Shown: piece after piece, positions 25,647-34,780 of the stretch
How the letters are laid out: each line of letters starts with the position of its first letter
How positions within the stretch are numbered: position 1 is the first letter of the stretch
From: Rhodopirellula baltica SH 1
GTDB taxonomy: Bacteria; Planctomycetota; Planctomycetia; Pirellulales; Pirellulaceae
DNA: 64,000 nucleotides
Direction of reading: 5' to 3'
NCBI RefSeq assembly: GCF_000196115.1
Contig: NC_005027.1
Coordinates: 6,010,001 to 6,074,000 of the forward strand
Notes under the pieces: generated by a model
Told to the model about the DNA's origin: nothing
The model's input: only the letters and a program-made list of their open reading frames with translations
The model's database searches: none
Position numbers and translations under genes: made by a program

Positions 25647-26211
25647 GAGTTCGGCACCGTAGAAGCCGCTGAGTGGTGACATCTGTCAGCCTCGAGTTTT
25701 CAACCCGAGGTCTTGGTTGCAATTCCACGCCTCAAGGAGGTGGTGCAGTTTTACAAACGCAGTGCTCGCAAGGTTGAATTCACCCTCCTGAACGCAGTTG
25801 GGGAGGGTCGGAATGCGAGCGTTCAGCGAGAATTCCGGGGAGGGCTAACCGCGCCGTTTCCCATGCTCGGCCCTCACCCTTGCGTACGCCTGAACGGCGT
25901 CGCTCGACCTCTCCCGAAACGAAGTTTCGGGAGAGGTACGCCATGTGGAAATCTGCCGAAAAGCGGAATCAAAAAAACGGCACGCCCTCCAAAAGTTGGG
26001 ACCTGTCGGGCTGGTGGAGGTGGCCGCGAAAAACGGGTGTTTTTGTGAAAATGGCGTGTGGAAGTGACGTGACGGGCAGAGAGATGCCCTCTCTTGGTGG
26101 CCCATCAGATGAACGCGCGATCGGATCCTCGTTCGTGATGGGAAAGGCTGGCGATTGATGTGATCGCGGATGCCTCCTTTTTCCCTCGTCTCATTGCAAC
26201 GTCTGCCCAAT
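25647..26211. other. Intergenic region with hairpins
   Basis: 565 bases downstream of the peroxidase gene and upstream of the metalloprotease gene. A weak hairpin CCTCG...CGAGG lies near 25690-25710, and a strong one at 25907-25937 is listed separately. Repeated GGGAGGG/CCCTCACCC-type tracts occur between 25780 and 25880. Short frames here have no coding resemblance. Confidence 0.4.
25907..25937. repeat. Perfect 14-bp-arm hairpin
   Basis: ACCTCTCCCGAAAC-GAA-GTTTCGGGAGAGGT, 14-bp perfect arms and a 3-base loop. It is not followed by a T run. Probably a dispersed planctomycete palindrome rather than a standard terminator. Confidence 0.6.
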
Positions 26212-28077
26212 ATGACTCAACGGAAGAAACGAACGCGCCGTCTTGCGATCCAATCTCTCGAAACTCGCCGCGTGCTTGCCGCCAGCCTGGGCTGGGATGG
26301 GCCGGGACTGGGCGGTGCCGCCCTGACCTACACCATTACAGGATCGCCGAGCACGCTGACTCAGGAAGAGACTGATGCGGCGATCGAAACCGCGTTCAAC
26401 GCATGGGCCAGCGTTGCGGACATTGATTTCACGGAAGTCGACCAAGTCGGACTGAATGATTCCATCGATATCTCGTTCGAGAATTTGGATGGGAGAGCGG
26501 GCACACTGGCACAGGCGTATTTCCCCGACGATGTGAACCCGGCTCGATTGGCCGGTGACATCCAGTTTGATCTTTCGGAAACCTGGGAAGTTGGCAACTC
26601 GCTGGGCAATGCCGCGTTCGATTTGGTGTGGGTCGCGGTGCACGAAATCGGTCACTCGTTGGGGCTGGATCACACCGATGCGTCCGGAAGTGTTCTGGCG
26701 CCATTTGTTTCCGCCAATCAATCGTTCACCGAATTGGACGAGGATGATGCGATTGCAATCACCGAGTTGTACGCGGCGGCAGATACTGCGGCGGACGAGC
26801 CTGTTGACGAGTTGGACCCGACCGACGAATCCGAAGTCTCGACGGACGATGAGACGACGGATGCCGCAGACGACCCGCCTTTAGAAGATCCTTCGACGGA
26901 CGAACCCGGCAATGGCGATGACCAGGACTCGGATTCAGGGAACAATGATTTCCGCAACCATTGGTTTGTTTGGAACCGATGGTTTCGAACCCGTTTCCAG
27001 CAACGATTTAGCGGGCGTTTGGATGCGGAACTGAATGCATTCAACTACGTCAATCCAACGGATGTCAATGAAGACGATCGCACAACGGCATTGGACGCGT
27101 TGATGGTAATCAATCGGCTCAATCAAACATCGGAGGGTGAGTCCGATGACGTCGAGATGGACGGGTTGTGCGACGTCAACGGCGATGGAAGCGTGACCTC
27201 TTTGGATGCGTTGATGGTCATCAATGCGATGAACGATGCAGATGTGGACGACGCTGCTTCCGAGTCGGCGGTGACGGATGTCGACATGGAATTGGACGAG
27301 GAGGAATTGAACTCGGAAGCGGACTCCTTGGACGATACTGAGGTTGTGTTCGACGAGGAGGACGAATCGACGATCGACGAAGGCGGTTTGGTCGATGTTC
27401 CAACTGCCGAGGATGATGAATCAAACGACGAGGACCCCGATTCCAGTGGTGAGACGGATTCCAACGAGGGAACGGGTTCCGATGAAGAGAATGGCGACGA
27501 ACCAATGGACGACGATGACATTGATGATGAGATGATCGATGACAACGAAACCATGTCCGAGGAAGACTTTGATCACCGGGCGGATGGATTTGATCGACGA
27601 AACCACGGTTTGTTCCGTGCCGGTTTGTTCAGCGGTGACGTTGAGTCGTTGATCGAGCGGTTGGATGCGGACGGTGATTCGGCTCTTTCGGAATCAGAAG
27701 TGTCCGAGCGGTTGTGGGAAAAACTGACTGGTTTGGAGGCCGATGGTGATGCCGATGGTTTGCTGACCGCGGAAGAATTAGAAGCCGCGTTCCTGGTCGC
27801 TCGTGAGGAACGTTTCTTATCGAAAGACACCGACGAGGACGGTTTGATCACGGAGACCGAGGTTCGCGATCGGCTTTGGGCGAAATTGGCGGAGGCGGAT
27901 GCAGACGCAGATGGCGGCGTTTCTTTCTCGGAATGGGAGGCCTTTCGGGAAGAAGCTGAGGCAGCTGATTCGGATTCTGTCTCATTGCGGTCATCGCGAT
28001 TGGATCGCGTCGATGCAGCGTTCAGCGTGGTGGGTCGGGATGCCCCTCGGGATCGGTTCTCGAGGTTTCGGCGATAA
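26212..28077 (+). CDS. LEPR-XLL matrixin-type metalloprotease with dockerin and EF-hand repeats
   Basis: 621 aa from the ATG at 26212. The basic N-terminus with SLETRRVLAAS (residues 15-25) is the LEPR-XLL signal. A matrixin/M10-like domain occupies ~27-195 with zinc motif H144-E-I-G-H148-x5-H154 followed by LDEDDAIAITELY. A very acidic linker leads to two dockerin-like loops near ~285-345 (DVNEDDRTTALDALMVINRL and DVNGDGSVTSLDALMVINAM), then another long Asp/Glu-rich stretch. Four EF-hand-like loops (~480-600) follow, e.g. DADGDSALSESEV, DTDEDGLITETEV and DADADGGVSFSEW. Likely secreted, calcium-dependent and surface attached. The protease site is complete, but the target is unknown. Confidence 0.9.
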   Translation: MTQRKKRTRRLAIQSLETRRVLAASLGWDGPGLGGAALTYTITGSPSTLTQEETDAAIETAFNAWASVADIDFTEVDQVGLNDSIDISFENLDGRAGTLAQAYFPDDVNPARLAGDIQFDLSETWEVGNSLGNAAFDLVWVAVHEIGHSLGLDHTDASGSVLAPFVSANQSFTELDEDDAIAITELYAAADTAADEPVDELDPTDESEVSTDDETTDAADDPPLEDPSTDEPGNGDDQDSDSGNNDFRNHWFVWNRWFRTRFQQRFSGRLDAELNAFNYVNPTDVNEDDRTTALDALMVINRLNQTSEGESDDVEMDGLCDVNGDGSVTSLDALMVINAMNDADVDDAASESAVTDVDMELDEEELNSEADSLDDTEVVFDEEDESTIDEGGLVDVPTAEDDESNDEDPDSSGETDSNEGTGSDEENGDEPMDDDDIDDEMIDDNETMSEEDFDHRADGFDRRNHGLFRAGLFSGDVESLIERLDADGDSALSESEVSERLWEKLTGLEADGDADGLLTAEELEAAFLVAREERFLSKDTDEDGLITETEVRDRLWAKLAEADADADGGVSFSEWEAFREEAEAADSDSVSLRSSRLDRVDAAFSVVGRDAPRDRFSRFRR

Positions 28078-28190
28078 ATCGATGAGTTTTGAAAAAAACT
28101 GAAAAAGAGGTGACGGTTTGTAGTTTGCCCCGCAACTAGTTCCTTGCGAATGATGATGCGAAGTCACACTACTCTTCGGAAGGCAATGCG

Positions 28191-28868
28191 ATGGTCGCCA
28201 CGGACTCCTCATGGACGACGCGCGAAAACGATTCCAGCGACCGAGAAGGTTGGGGCAACGACGTCGGGTTCATGGAGTTGTTGGACCACGCACGCGATGG
28301 TGACAGGGACGCGTTGGGACGACTGCTCCAGTGGTACACGAACTACTTGACGATCTTAGCCAGCACTCAGTTGGATCGTCGGCTTCGCAAACGAGTCAAT
28401 CCATCGGACATCGTTCAAGAAGCGATGTTGGAAGCTCACCAGGACTTCGGCGATTTTCGTGGCACCAGTCAGGGCGAGCTGCTTTGTTGGTTGCGAACGA
28501 TCTTGATTCACACGTTGCATCGCAGTTTCAAACGCCACGTTCAAGTTCAAAAACGAGACATTCGTCGCGAAGTTTCTTTGGAAGCGGTCAGCAATCGATT
28601 GGAGGAGTCGGCTTGCAATTGGGCTGGTATTTTGGCGGGCAATGAACCCTCGCCAAGTGCGCCGATGCGTGCCCGTGAAGGTGCCGTCGAATTGTCCAAC
28701 CAGCTCAGCAAGCTCAAACCGCATTACCGCGAAGTGATCGTCCTGCGAGTATTGCAAGGGCTATCGTTCGATGAGATCGCGGAGCGAATGGATCGCAAGT
28801 GCGGTGCTGTTCGGATGCTTTGGTTGCGAGCGCTGGAGAGTTTCAAAGCATCCGAGGATCAGCGTTGA
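28191..28868 (+). CDS. ECF-type RNA polymerase sigma factor
   Basis: 225 aa. Region 2 is at ~residues 40-110 (DALGRLLQWYTNYL, VNPSDIVQEAMLEAHQDFGDFRG, LLCWLRTILIHTLHR). A variable linker precedes region 4 at ~165-218 (LSKLKPHYREVIVLRVLQGLSFDEIAERM, CGAVRMLWLRALES). The FRG-TSQGELLCWLR segment is typical of planctomycete ECF factors linked to Ser/Thr kinases. Its TGA overlaps the ATG of the kinase gene (TGATG), so kinase and sigma factor are made together, and phosphorylation may replace the usual anti-sigma factor. Regulon unknown; the surface-protein genes nearby are candidates. Confidence 0.93.
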   Translation: MVATDSSWTTRENDSSDREGWGNDVGFMELLDHARDGDRDALGRLLQWYTNYLTILASTQLDRRLRKRVNPSDIVQEAMLEAHQDFGDFRGTSQGELLCWLRTILIHTLHRSFKRHVQVQKRDIRREVSLEAVSNRLEESACNWAGILAGNEPSPSAPMRAREGAVELSNQLSKLKPHYREVIVLRVLQGLSFDEIAERMDRKCGAVRMLWLRALESFKASEDQR

Positions 28869-31537
28869 TGGTCGCCTTTGAATTGTCGACGGACGAATCG
28901 CAATCGACGGATCCATCGCTGCTGCGCGGTCTGAATGACGAGCAACAATCTCGGCTGACGAAGTTGTTGGATGAGTACTTGGTCGGTTTGGAAAACGGCG
29001 AGTCATTGGACTCGGATGAAATCGTTCGGCAGAACCCAGACTTGGGGTCCGTCTTTCATGCTTACCTTGAAAAGCTGAGAGCTCTCTACGGCGTGGCCGC
29101 CGGGATGCACCCCACGCTCGATGCGCCTTCGGTTCCGCTGCCGGCGGACAAACAACTCGGTGACTTCCTTTTGCATCATGAGATTGGTCGTGGTGGGATG
29201 GGAGTTGTCTACGAAGCCAGCCAGCAGTCGCTTGATCGACGCGTCGCGATCAAGTTGCTGCCGCTGGCTTCCATGTTGGACTCGAACCAGATCGCTCGTT
29301 TCAAAAACGAAGCTCACGCGGCTGGCTTGCTGCAGCATCCGCACATTGTCCCGATCCACAGCGTCGGCAGCCATCAAGGCGTTCACTACTACGCGATGCA
29401 GTTCATCGATGGCATCGCCTTGGATGCTTGGGTGCGGGAACGTCGTGAGGAGAAAATCGCTGGTGAGCTTGCCGTGGAATCGGGGACTTCCTCCGGCGAA
29501 TCTCGGGCGGAGTCGGCGGAACGAAAACGCGACGCATGGAAGCAAGTGGTTCAGTGGGGAATCGACATCGCTGACGCGTTGCACGTTGCCCATGAAAATG
29601 GTGTGGTCCATCGTGACGTGAAGCCATCCAACTTGATGCTTGATCGATCCGGCAAGATTTGGGTGACCGATTTTGGTTTGGCTCGCTGTCAGACCGAAAT
29701 GTCATTGACTCGATCAGGCGACGTCATTGGAACGATGCGATACATGAGTCCCGAGCAATCTCGCGGGCAGTCGGCTTTGATTGATGGACGAGCCGATGAA
29801 TATTCTTTGGCCGCAACGTTGTACGAATGCCTGACGTTGCGTTACGCCCACGAAGGCGAAGATGCGGCAACGATTCTGAAGAAGATCGACAACGAGGAGG
29901 TGATCCCGCTGCATCTATTGCGACCAGATTTGCCTCGTGATCTAGGCACCGTGATAGCAAAGGCGATGTCGAAGGGGCGTGAGGATCGATACGAGACCGC
30001 CAAAGAGTTCGCCGAAGACATGGATCGAGTGTTGCGGGGTGAACCCACCATCGCCAGACCACCATCGATGAGCGATCGCTTGATCCGTCTGGCTTCGAAG
30101 CATCGTCGTGTGGCACTGTCGGCGGCTTTGATTGTGATTTTGGGTTTGGTCGGGTCGACAATTTACAATGCCAAGCTGGCAGCGGCGAAGAGCGTGTCGG
30201 ACAGCAATTTGGCGCGGGCCACTCGGAGTGAGCTGTTGGCTCGCGGAGCGATCGATCGTTTGGGAGCTCAGATGGCCGAGTCGCTCGCTCACATCCCCGG
30301 GGCTGATTCGGTTCGTCGGGAGTACCTGCTGGAAACACTGCAGTACTACGAACTCTTTGCAGCGGAAGTCAAAGACGATCCAGCATTGCGCGAGGACCTG
30401 GCAATGACGCTTGCGAAAGTGGGTGATCTGCAATCTGAACTGGGGGCTAGTCAACAGGCGATCGCAGCCCTGAAACGCAGTGAATCGATTTACGCTGAGT
30501 TGGCGGCTGATGCGGGAATCAACGATCCCGTGCGGCTGCACTGGTCGACGTGCCAGAACAACTTGGCACAAGCCTTGGTACGGGCAGGGAAACTGGAGGA
30601 GGCAGCTCGCTATTTTGTTCGGGCGATGAAACTTCAACAGAAGCTGGTCAATCAAGGACCCGCGTTTCCACAACGCCGCGAGGCCGAAGTGTCGTTGGCA
30701 ACAACGATGAACAACATGGGTTTGTTGTTGATGCGAACCGATGCAAAAACGGAAGCGGAATCGTATTTTGCGAAAGCAATTGAGCGTCTTCAGCCGTTGA
30801 CCATCGAATTAGTATCAAACACAGACAAATTGTCGGAATCAAATACGGGGGAGATTGCGAAAAAGTTGTCAGCGGTTCAGTCCAATTTGGCGGGCCTGTT
30901 GACGGAATCGGACCCTGAACGAGCGATCCGTTATGCGAGTCAGGCACTCGAGTCCCAATTGAGTTTCTTGCAGGCTGAACCAGGTGACGCGGAGATTGCC
31001 GGGCAGACGATGGTGACGCTCAATACGCTCGGCGCGGCGCAATCCGCGATGGGGAGGAATGCAAAAGCAATCGAGACATTCGAACAAGCCATTGAAATGG
31101 GCAATCAAGTGGTGCTCCGTTGGCCCAGTCACCCGAACTACCGGAGGGATTTGTCACTCAGTTTCAATCACTTGGGTTTGGTTCGATCGAAGATGAAATC
31201 TCTGGGAAAGGCACGGGCAGCATTTGAGAAGGCGCTGGAAGTTGGACAACCGCTCGCTACTCAATTTCCAGAAGACGCCGAGACGCAGAGCATGCTGGGT
31301 GGAGTTTGGAACAACTATGGATTCCTTCAACAGCAACTGGGGGATGCTGGGGCAGCCGCCGAGGCATATTCCCACGCCATTCGCCTGCAATCCGTCGCGG
31401 TTTCGGTTGCGCCGGAAGTTGTTCGTTACAATGAATACCTGCGAAAGCACCGGGCGAATCATCAAAGCGTGATGCCTTCTGCCGGAAACTCGCTGCCTCA
31501 AGAAGAGCTACAAGGATTGATTCATGAAGCCAATTAA
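28868..31537 (+). CDS. Transmembrane Ser/Thr protein kinase with TPR sensor domain
   Basis: 889 aa from the ATG at 28868, which overlaps the sigma-factor stop. The kinase domain covers ~residues 98-385, with GRGGMGVVYEA glycine loop, Lys129 in RVAIKLL, HRDVKPSNLML catalytic loop, VTDFGLAR and GTMRYMSPEQ. One membrane helix lies at ~407-428 (RVALSAALIVILGLVGSTIY). The outer part (~430-880) is built of tetratricopeptide repeats, e.g. LAQALVRAGKLEEAARYFVRAM, GLVRSKMKSLGKARAAFEKAL and GDAGAAAEAYSHAI. All catalytic residues are present. It is the middle gene of a three-gene overlapping unit with the ECF sigma factor and an exported Ser-rich protein, and could relay an envelope signal to the sigma factor. 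Confidence 0.94.
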   Translation: MVAFELSTDESQSTDPSLLRGLNDEQQSRLTKLLDEYLVGLENGESLDSDEIVRQNPDLGSVFHAYLEKLRALYGVAAGMHPTLDAPSVPLPADKQLGDFLLHHEIGRGGMGVVYEASQQSLDRRVAIKLLPLASMLDSNQIARFKNEAHAAGLLQHPHIVPIHSVGSHQGVHYYAMQFIDGIALDAWVRERREEKIAGELAVESGTSSGESRAESAERKRDAWKQVVQWGIDIADALHVAHENGVVHRDVKPSNLMLDRSGKIWVTDFGLARCQTEMSLTRSGDVIGTMRYMSPEQSRGQSALIDGRADEYSLAATLYECLTLRYAHEGEDAATILKKIDNEEVIPLHLLRPDLPRDLGTVIAKAMSKGREDRYETAKEFAEDMDRVLRGEPTIARPPSMSDRLIRLASKHRRVALSAALIVILGLVGSTIYNAKLAAAKSVSDSNLARATRSELLARGAIDRLGAQMAESLAHIPGADSVRREYLLETLQYYELFAAEVKDDPALREDLAMTLAKVGDLQSELGASQQAIAALKRSESIYAELAADAGINDPVRLHWSTCQNNLAQALVRAGKLEEAARYFVRAMKLQQKLVNQGPAFPQRREAEVSLATTMNNMGLLLMRTDAKTEAESYFAKAIERLQPLTIELVSNTDKLSESNTGEIAKKLSAVQSNLAGLLTESDPERAIRYASQALESQLSFLQAEPGDAEIAGQTMVTLNTLGAAQSAMGRNAKAIETFEQAIEMGNQVVLRWPSHPNYRRDLSLSFNHLGLVRSKMKSLGKARAAFEKALEVGQPLATQFPEDAETQSMLGGVWNNYGFLQQQLGDAGAAAEAYSHAIRLQSVAVSVAPEVVRYNEYLRKHRANHQSVMPSAGNSLPQEELQGLIHEAN

Positions 31538-32972
31538 CGACTCGCGAATCTTATTGCTCGAACAACTTGAATCACGTTCTTTGTTGGCCGGCGGGATCTT
31601 CGCGCATTCTGATATGGGTGCTGCGAACCAAGGAATGGACCGATCGCAAATGGATCGAGCGGTTCCGGCATTGCAACGTGCAGCTGCCGAAATCAATTCC
31701 GGTAGCGCGCGTGATGGTGCGGGGATTCAGAATCGATCAGAACGTTCGCTGGATCCCGGCGGTGCACGTCCGATGCGAGACTTCGCTGCGATTTCACGCC
31801 CATCAGTACAACACGGTCATCCTGGACAACGTGATGGAGGACAGAACGATCGGGGGCAACCCATTTCCGGGCGTGAGCCTCGCGGCGGTGATTTGCGAAC
31901 ATTCGATCTGATTGGTCAATCGTCGCAGGCAAATTCACAAACGTCGGTCGAAGGTTCATCTAGCAATCAGAGTCTTCAGTCGTCTGGTTCCAGTTCGGTG
32001 CTGTGGACGGTTCAGTTTGTGGTTGCTGCGCCGCGACCATCCAACAGTGTGAGTGTGGGTGATGTGCTTGATGGTTGGAGCGGCGGAAGTGTTCGTTCGT
32101 CGGCGGGCGAAGGAACCGTGTTGGCTCGTGCGAACTCCGCCGCCGGTTCATCGGAGTCTGGTTCGACAGGCCGGGGCAGCGATTCGAAATCATCCGCATC
32201 GAATGTTGCAACGAGCAATACCGGTGCCGTACAAGGCAGTGGTTCGTCGGTTGCCTCGGTCGATGATTCAACAGCCGCTGTTGCAGTCGCGAACGTCGCC
32301 GAACGGACGAATCGCTCGACTGACAACTCGCAAATTGCCGCGGTTGATTCGTCGTCGCCTATCGCCGGCGAAGTGGATGGGGGAACGATCGATTGGTTGC
32401 CCCGAGTTTCCAGCAGCGACGTGTCGCTGGAATCCTCCGGATCGGACGACGACGCATGGGAATTGGACGAACGCACGCTCGAGCAACTTCGCAAGGTGGC
32501 TCGAGATGCAACGGATGATCTGACGGAGGGTATCGAATCGGGGCGTGTTCGTGACACCAGCGAAACGCCGTTGTTGGAAGGACATTCTGTCGACGACGCT
32601 TTGGCAAGTTGGTTTGGCTCTCCCACCGGCTTGATCGATGGGATCCAATTCCAGGGTGCATTGCCAACGGTCGTTCCGACTTTTTCACCTGGAATGGTGG
32701 AGATCGCTTTGGATGCAACCGTGGGAGTCCACCGGACAATCGGTCAGATGGCTTCAGCGGAGAAGGTTCCGGGCCCAGTCGTTGTGAACGAAGTTCGCGA
32801 TGCAGTGTTGGCGGCGATCGCGTTTGAGACCGACGCACTGGCACAGCCTGCTTTGGGCACTCGGCCACTTCGGTTGTCAGGATTCGCCTATCCGGGTGTC
32901 GCAATCGTTGCGGGGACTTTGGCACTGAACGCACGTCGACGTCGTTCAGGAGTCCTGCTGACCAGCCGCTGA
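31524..32972 (+). CDS. Ser-rich LEPR-XLL exported protein, unknown function
   Basis: 482 aa. Residues 1-23 (ILLLEQLESRSLLAGG) are the LEPR-XLL signal. The central ~300 residues are low complexity, rich in Ser, Gly, Asn, Gln and Asp, without a recognised fold. The C-terminus has a conserved-looking segment and a hydrophobic stretch followed by ARRRRSG (FAYPGVAIVAGTLALNARRRR), which resembles a sorting or membrane-anchor tail. The ATG lies 14 bases inside the kinase gene, so it is translationally coupled to it. It could be the surface partner or output of the sigma-factor/kinase unit. No enzymatic motif seen. Confidence 0.8.
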   Translation: MKPINDSRILLLEQLESRSLLAGGIFAHSDMGAANQGMDRSQMDRAVPALQRAAAEINSGSARDGAGIQNRSERSLDPGGARPMRDFAAISRPSVQHGHPGQRDGGQNDRGQPISGREPRGGDLRTFDLIGQSSQANSQTSVEGSSSNQSLQSSGSSSVLWTVQFVVAAPRPSNSVSVGDVLDGWSGGSVRSSAGEGTVLARANSAAGSSESGSTGRGSDSKSSASNVATSNTGAVQGSGSSVASVDDSTAAVAVANVAERTNRSTDNSQIAAVDSSSPIAGEVDGGTIDWLPRVSSSDVSLESSGSDDDAWELDERTLEQLRKVARDATDDLTEGIESGRVRDTSETPLLEGHSVDDALASWFGSPTGLIDGIQFQGALPTVVPTFSPGMVEIALDATVGVHRTIGQMASAEKVPGPVVVNEVRDAVLAAIAFETDALAQPALGTRPLRLSGFAYPGVAIVAGTLALNARRRRSGVLLTSR

Positions 32973-33191
32973 TCGGTGTTGCGGACAGAACGAGCTGCAA
33001 GCTGACGGGCTGGGTGCTGAGGAGGGCGGGGTAACGAGGAGGGCCGGGTGCTGAGGATGGCAGCGAGCGAAAGTGCCGCTGATCGCAAACGCGGAAACGG
33101 AACTTGGGCGGACTTTGCGGGTTCAATGCTTCATCGGGGGCGTTCTGGACGTTCCTAGTCATTCCCCACCGGCATTCTCGGAGCTGGAATC

Positions 33192-34637
33192 TTGCGACAC
33201 ACGACCCTTTTCTTTGGTTTGGCATTCTTTGCGTGCTGTGCCAACCACGCCGTATCGCCCGCCAACGGCAACGATATCAATCGCGATTGGCCGCAGTGGC
33301 GCGGGCCGGATGCGTCCGGAACGGCGTTGGAGTCCAGTCCGCCGACGACTTGGAGCGAATCAGAAAACATCCTTTGGAAGATCGATGTTCCCGGCATCGG
33401 TAGCAGCACCCCGATCATCCTTGGTGATCGCGTGTATGTCAGCACCGCGGTGAAGACGGACGAAGTTGCCGACGGTGCTGGTTCGGCTGAAACCGCGAAC
33501 CAAACGCCGCCGGAATCCGGCCCACCGCGGGGAGATCGTCGTGCCGAGCGTGGCCGTCCGGAAGGCGGGCGTGGCGGACCGGATCGCGGAGGCCGTGGTC
33601 GTGGCCGCGGCGGTCGCGGTGGCAGTGCCAAACCGACGAACGTCTACGACTTCGTTGTGATCGCTTACGATCGGAATAACGGCAAAGAGATCTGGCGGAC
33701 ATCGGTGACCCAGGAAGTGCCTCACGAAGCTGGGCACAACACCAACACCTTTGCGTCATCCTCACCGGTGACTGATGGTGAGAAGTTGTACATGTCGTTT
33801 GGATCTCGAGGCGTTTTTTGCCTGGATCTGGATGGCACGCAACTGTGGAGTGTGGATCTGGGACAGATGCAAACTCGAAATCAGTTTGGCGAAGGTAGCT
33901 CACCAGCGGTTCACAATGGCATCTTGGTGGTGCCGTGGGATCACGAAGGAGAGTCGTTCATTGTGGCTTTGGACGCAGCTACCGGAGAAGAAAAATGGCG
34001 GCAAAGTCGTGATGAGCAAACGACTTGGTCGACGCCTTTGATCACCGAGTACGAAGGCGGTACGCAAGTCATCACAAACGGTTCCAATCGAGTTCGGAGC
34101 TATGATTTGACGACCGGTGAATTGATTTGGGAATGCGGCGGCCAAGCCGGCAATCCAATTCCTTCGCCGGTTCGGTTTGAGGACAACGTCATCGTGATGA
34201 CTGGTTTTCGAGGCTACGCGATTTATTCGATTCCGCTGAGTGCGAAAGGTGATGTCACCAACAGCGACGTGATCACTTGGATCGAAGAAGACGCGGCTCC
34301 TTATGTGCCTTCCCCGGTGCTTTACAAAGGTCAGCTGTACTTTGTGAAGGCCAACAATGGTGTCTTGGTTTCTCGGAAGGCAAAGACCGGTGAACTGGTA
34401 ATTGATCAAACACGCCTGCCTGATGTCTCGACGGTTTATGCCTCACCGGTGGCAGCGGCTGATCACATCTATTTCACCGGACGCGATGGAACGACTTTGG
34501 TTTTGAGTCACGGCAGTGAGATGGAAGTGGTCGCTACGAACAAGCTGGACGATGAAATCGATGCGTCCGCAGCCATCGTCGGGGACCAAATCTTCATGCG
34601 AAGCAAGTCGCATTTGTACTGCATCGGCAAGGAATGA
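33192..34637 (+). CDS. Exported PQQ-like beta-propeller protein with RG-rich insert
   Basis: 481 aa from a TTG at 33192 with GGAG ahead; no ATG is available before the signal peptide (LFFGLAFFACCANHAVS). A family-typical start DWPQWRGPDASG follows, then PQQ-type blades with WKIDVPGIGSSTPIILGDRVYVST, ATGEEKWRQS, TTGELIWECGGQAGNPIPSPV and DHIYFTGRDGTTLV. Residues ~96-140 form an insert of repeated RG/GG dipeptides (GGRGRGRGGRGG), low-complexity and strongly basic. Such WD40/PQQ-like proteins are common outer-envelope proteins in Planctomycetes with unknown role; quinone binding is not shown. The next gene is 143 bp downstream. Confidence 0.88.
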   Translation: MRHTTLFFGLAFFACCANHAVSPANGNDINRDWPQWRGPDASGTALESSPPTTWSESENILWKIDVPGIGSSTPIILGDRVYVSTAVKTDEVADGAGSAETANQTPPESGPPRGDRRAERGRPEGGRGGPDRGGRGRGRGGRGGSAKPTNVYDFVVIAYDRNNGKEIWRTSVTQEVPHEAGHNTNTFASSSPVTDGEKLYMSFGSRGVFCLDLDGTQLWSVDLGQMQTRNQFGEGSSPAVHNGILVVPWDHEGESFIVALDAATGEEKWRQSRDEQTTWSTPLITEYEGGTQVITNGSNRVRSYDLTTGELIWECGGQAGNPIPSPVRFEDNVIVMTGFRGYAIYSIPLSAKGDVTNSDVITWIEEDAAPYVPSPVLYKGQLYFVKANNGVLVSRKAKTGELVIDQTRLPDVSTVYASPVAAADHIYFTGRDGTTLVLSHGSEMEVVATNKLDDEIDASAAIVGDQIFMRSKSHLYCIGKE

Positions 34638-34780
34638 ATTTGGTCTCTGCCAGTATCCATCGTCTCGATGAATGTTGGTAGCATGAACGATTCAGAGCGG
34701 GCGACTGGCAGATCGGTTCCAGTCGCTCGCTTGATTGTTTCAACAGTTTTCCATTGCCCCATCGAACGGTTGAGCCCACT

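Noticed and set aside
24699-25682. Minus-strand 327-aa frame over the peroxidase gene
   Set aside because: No family resemblance, and it covers a certain peroxidase domain on the other strand.
27123-27554. Ser-rich minus-strand frame opposite the acidic protease linker
   Set aside because: It is the antisense of Asp/Glu-rich codons (GAC/GAG/GAT read as Ser/Val/Ile) and has no start signal.
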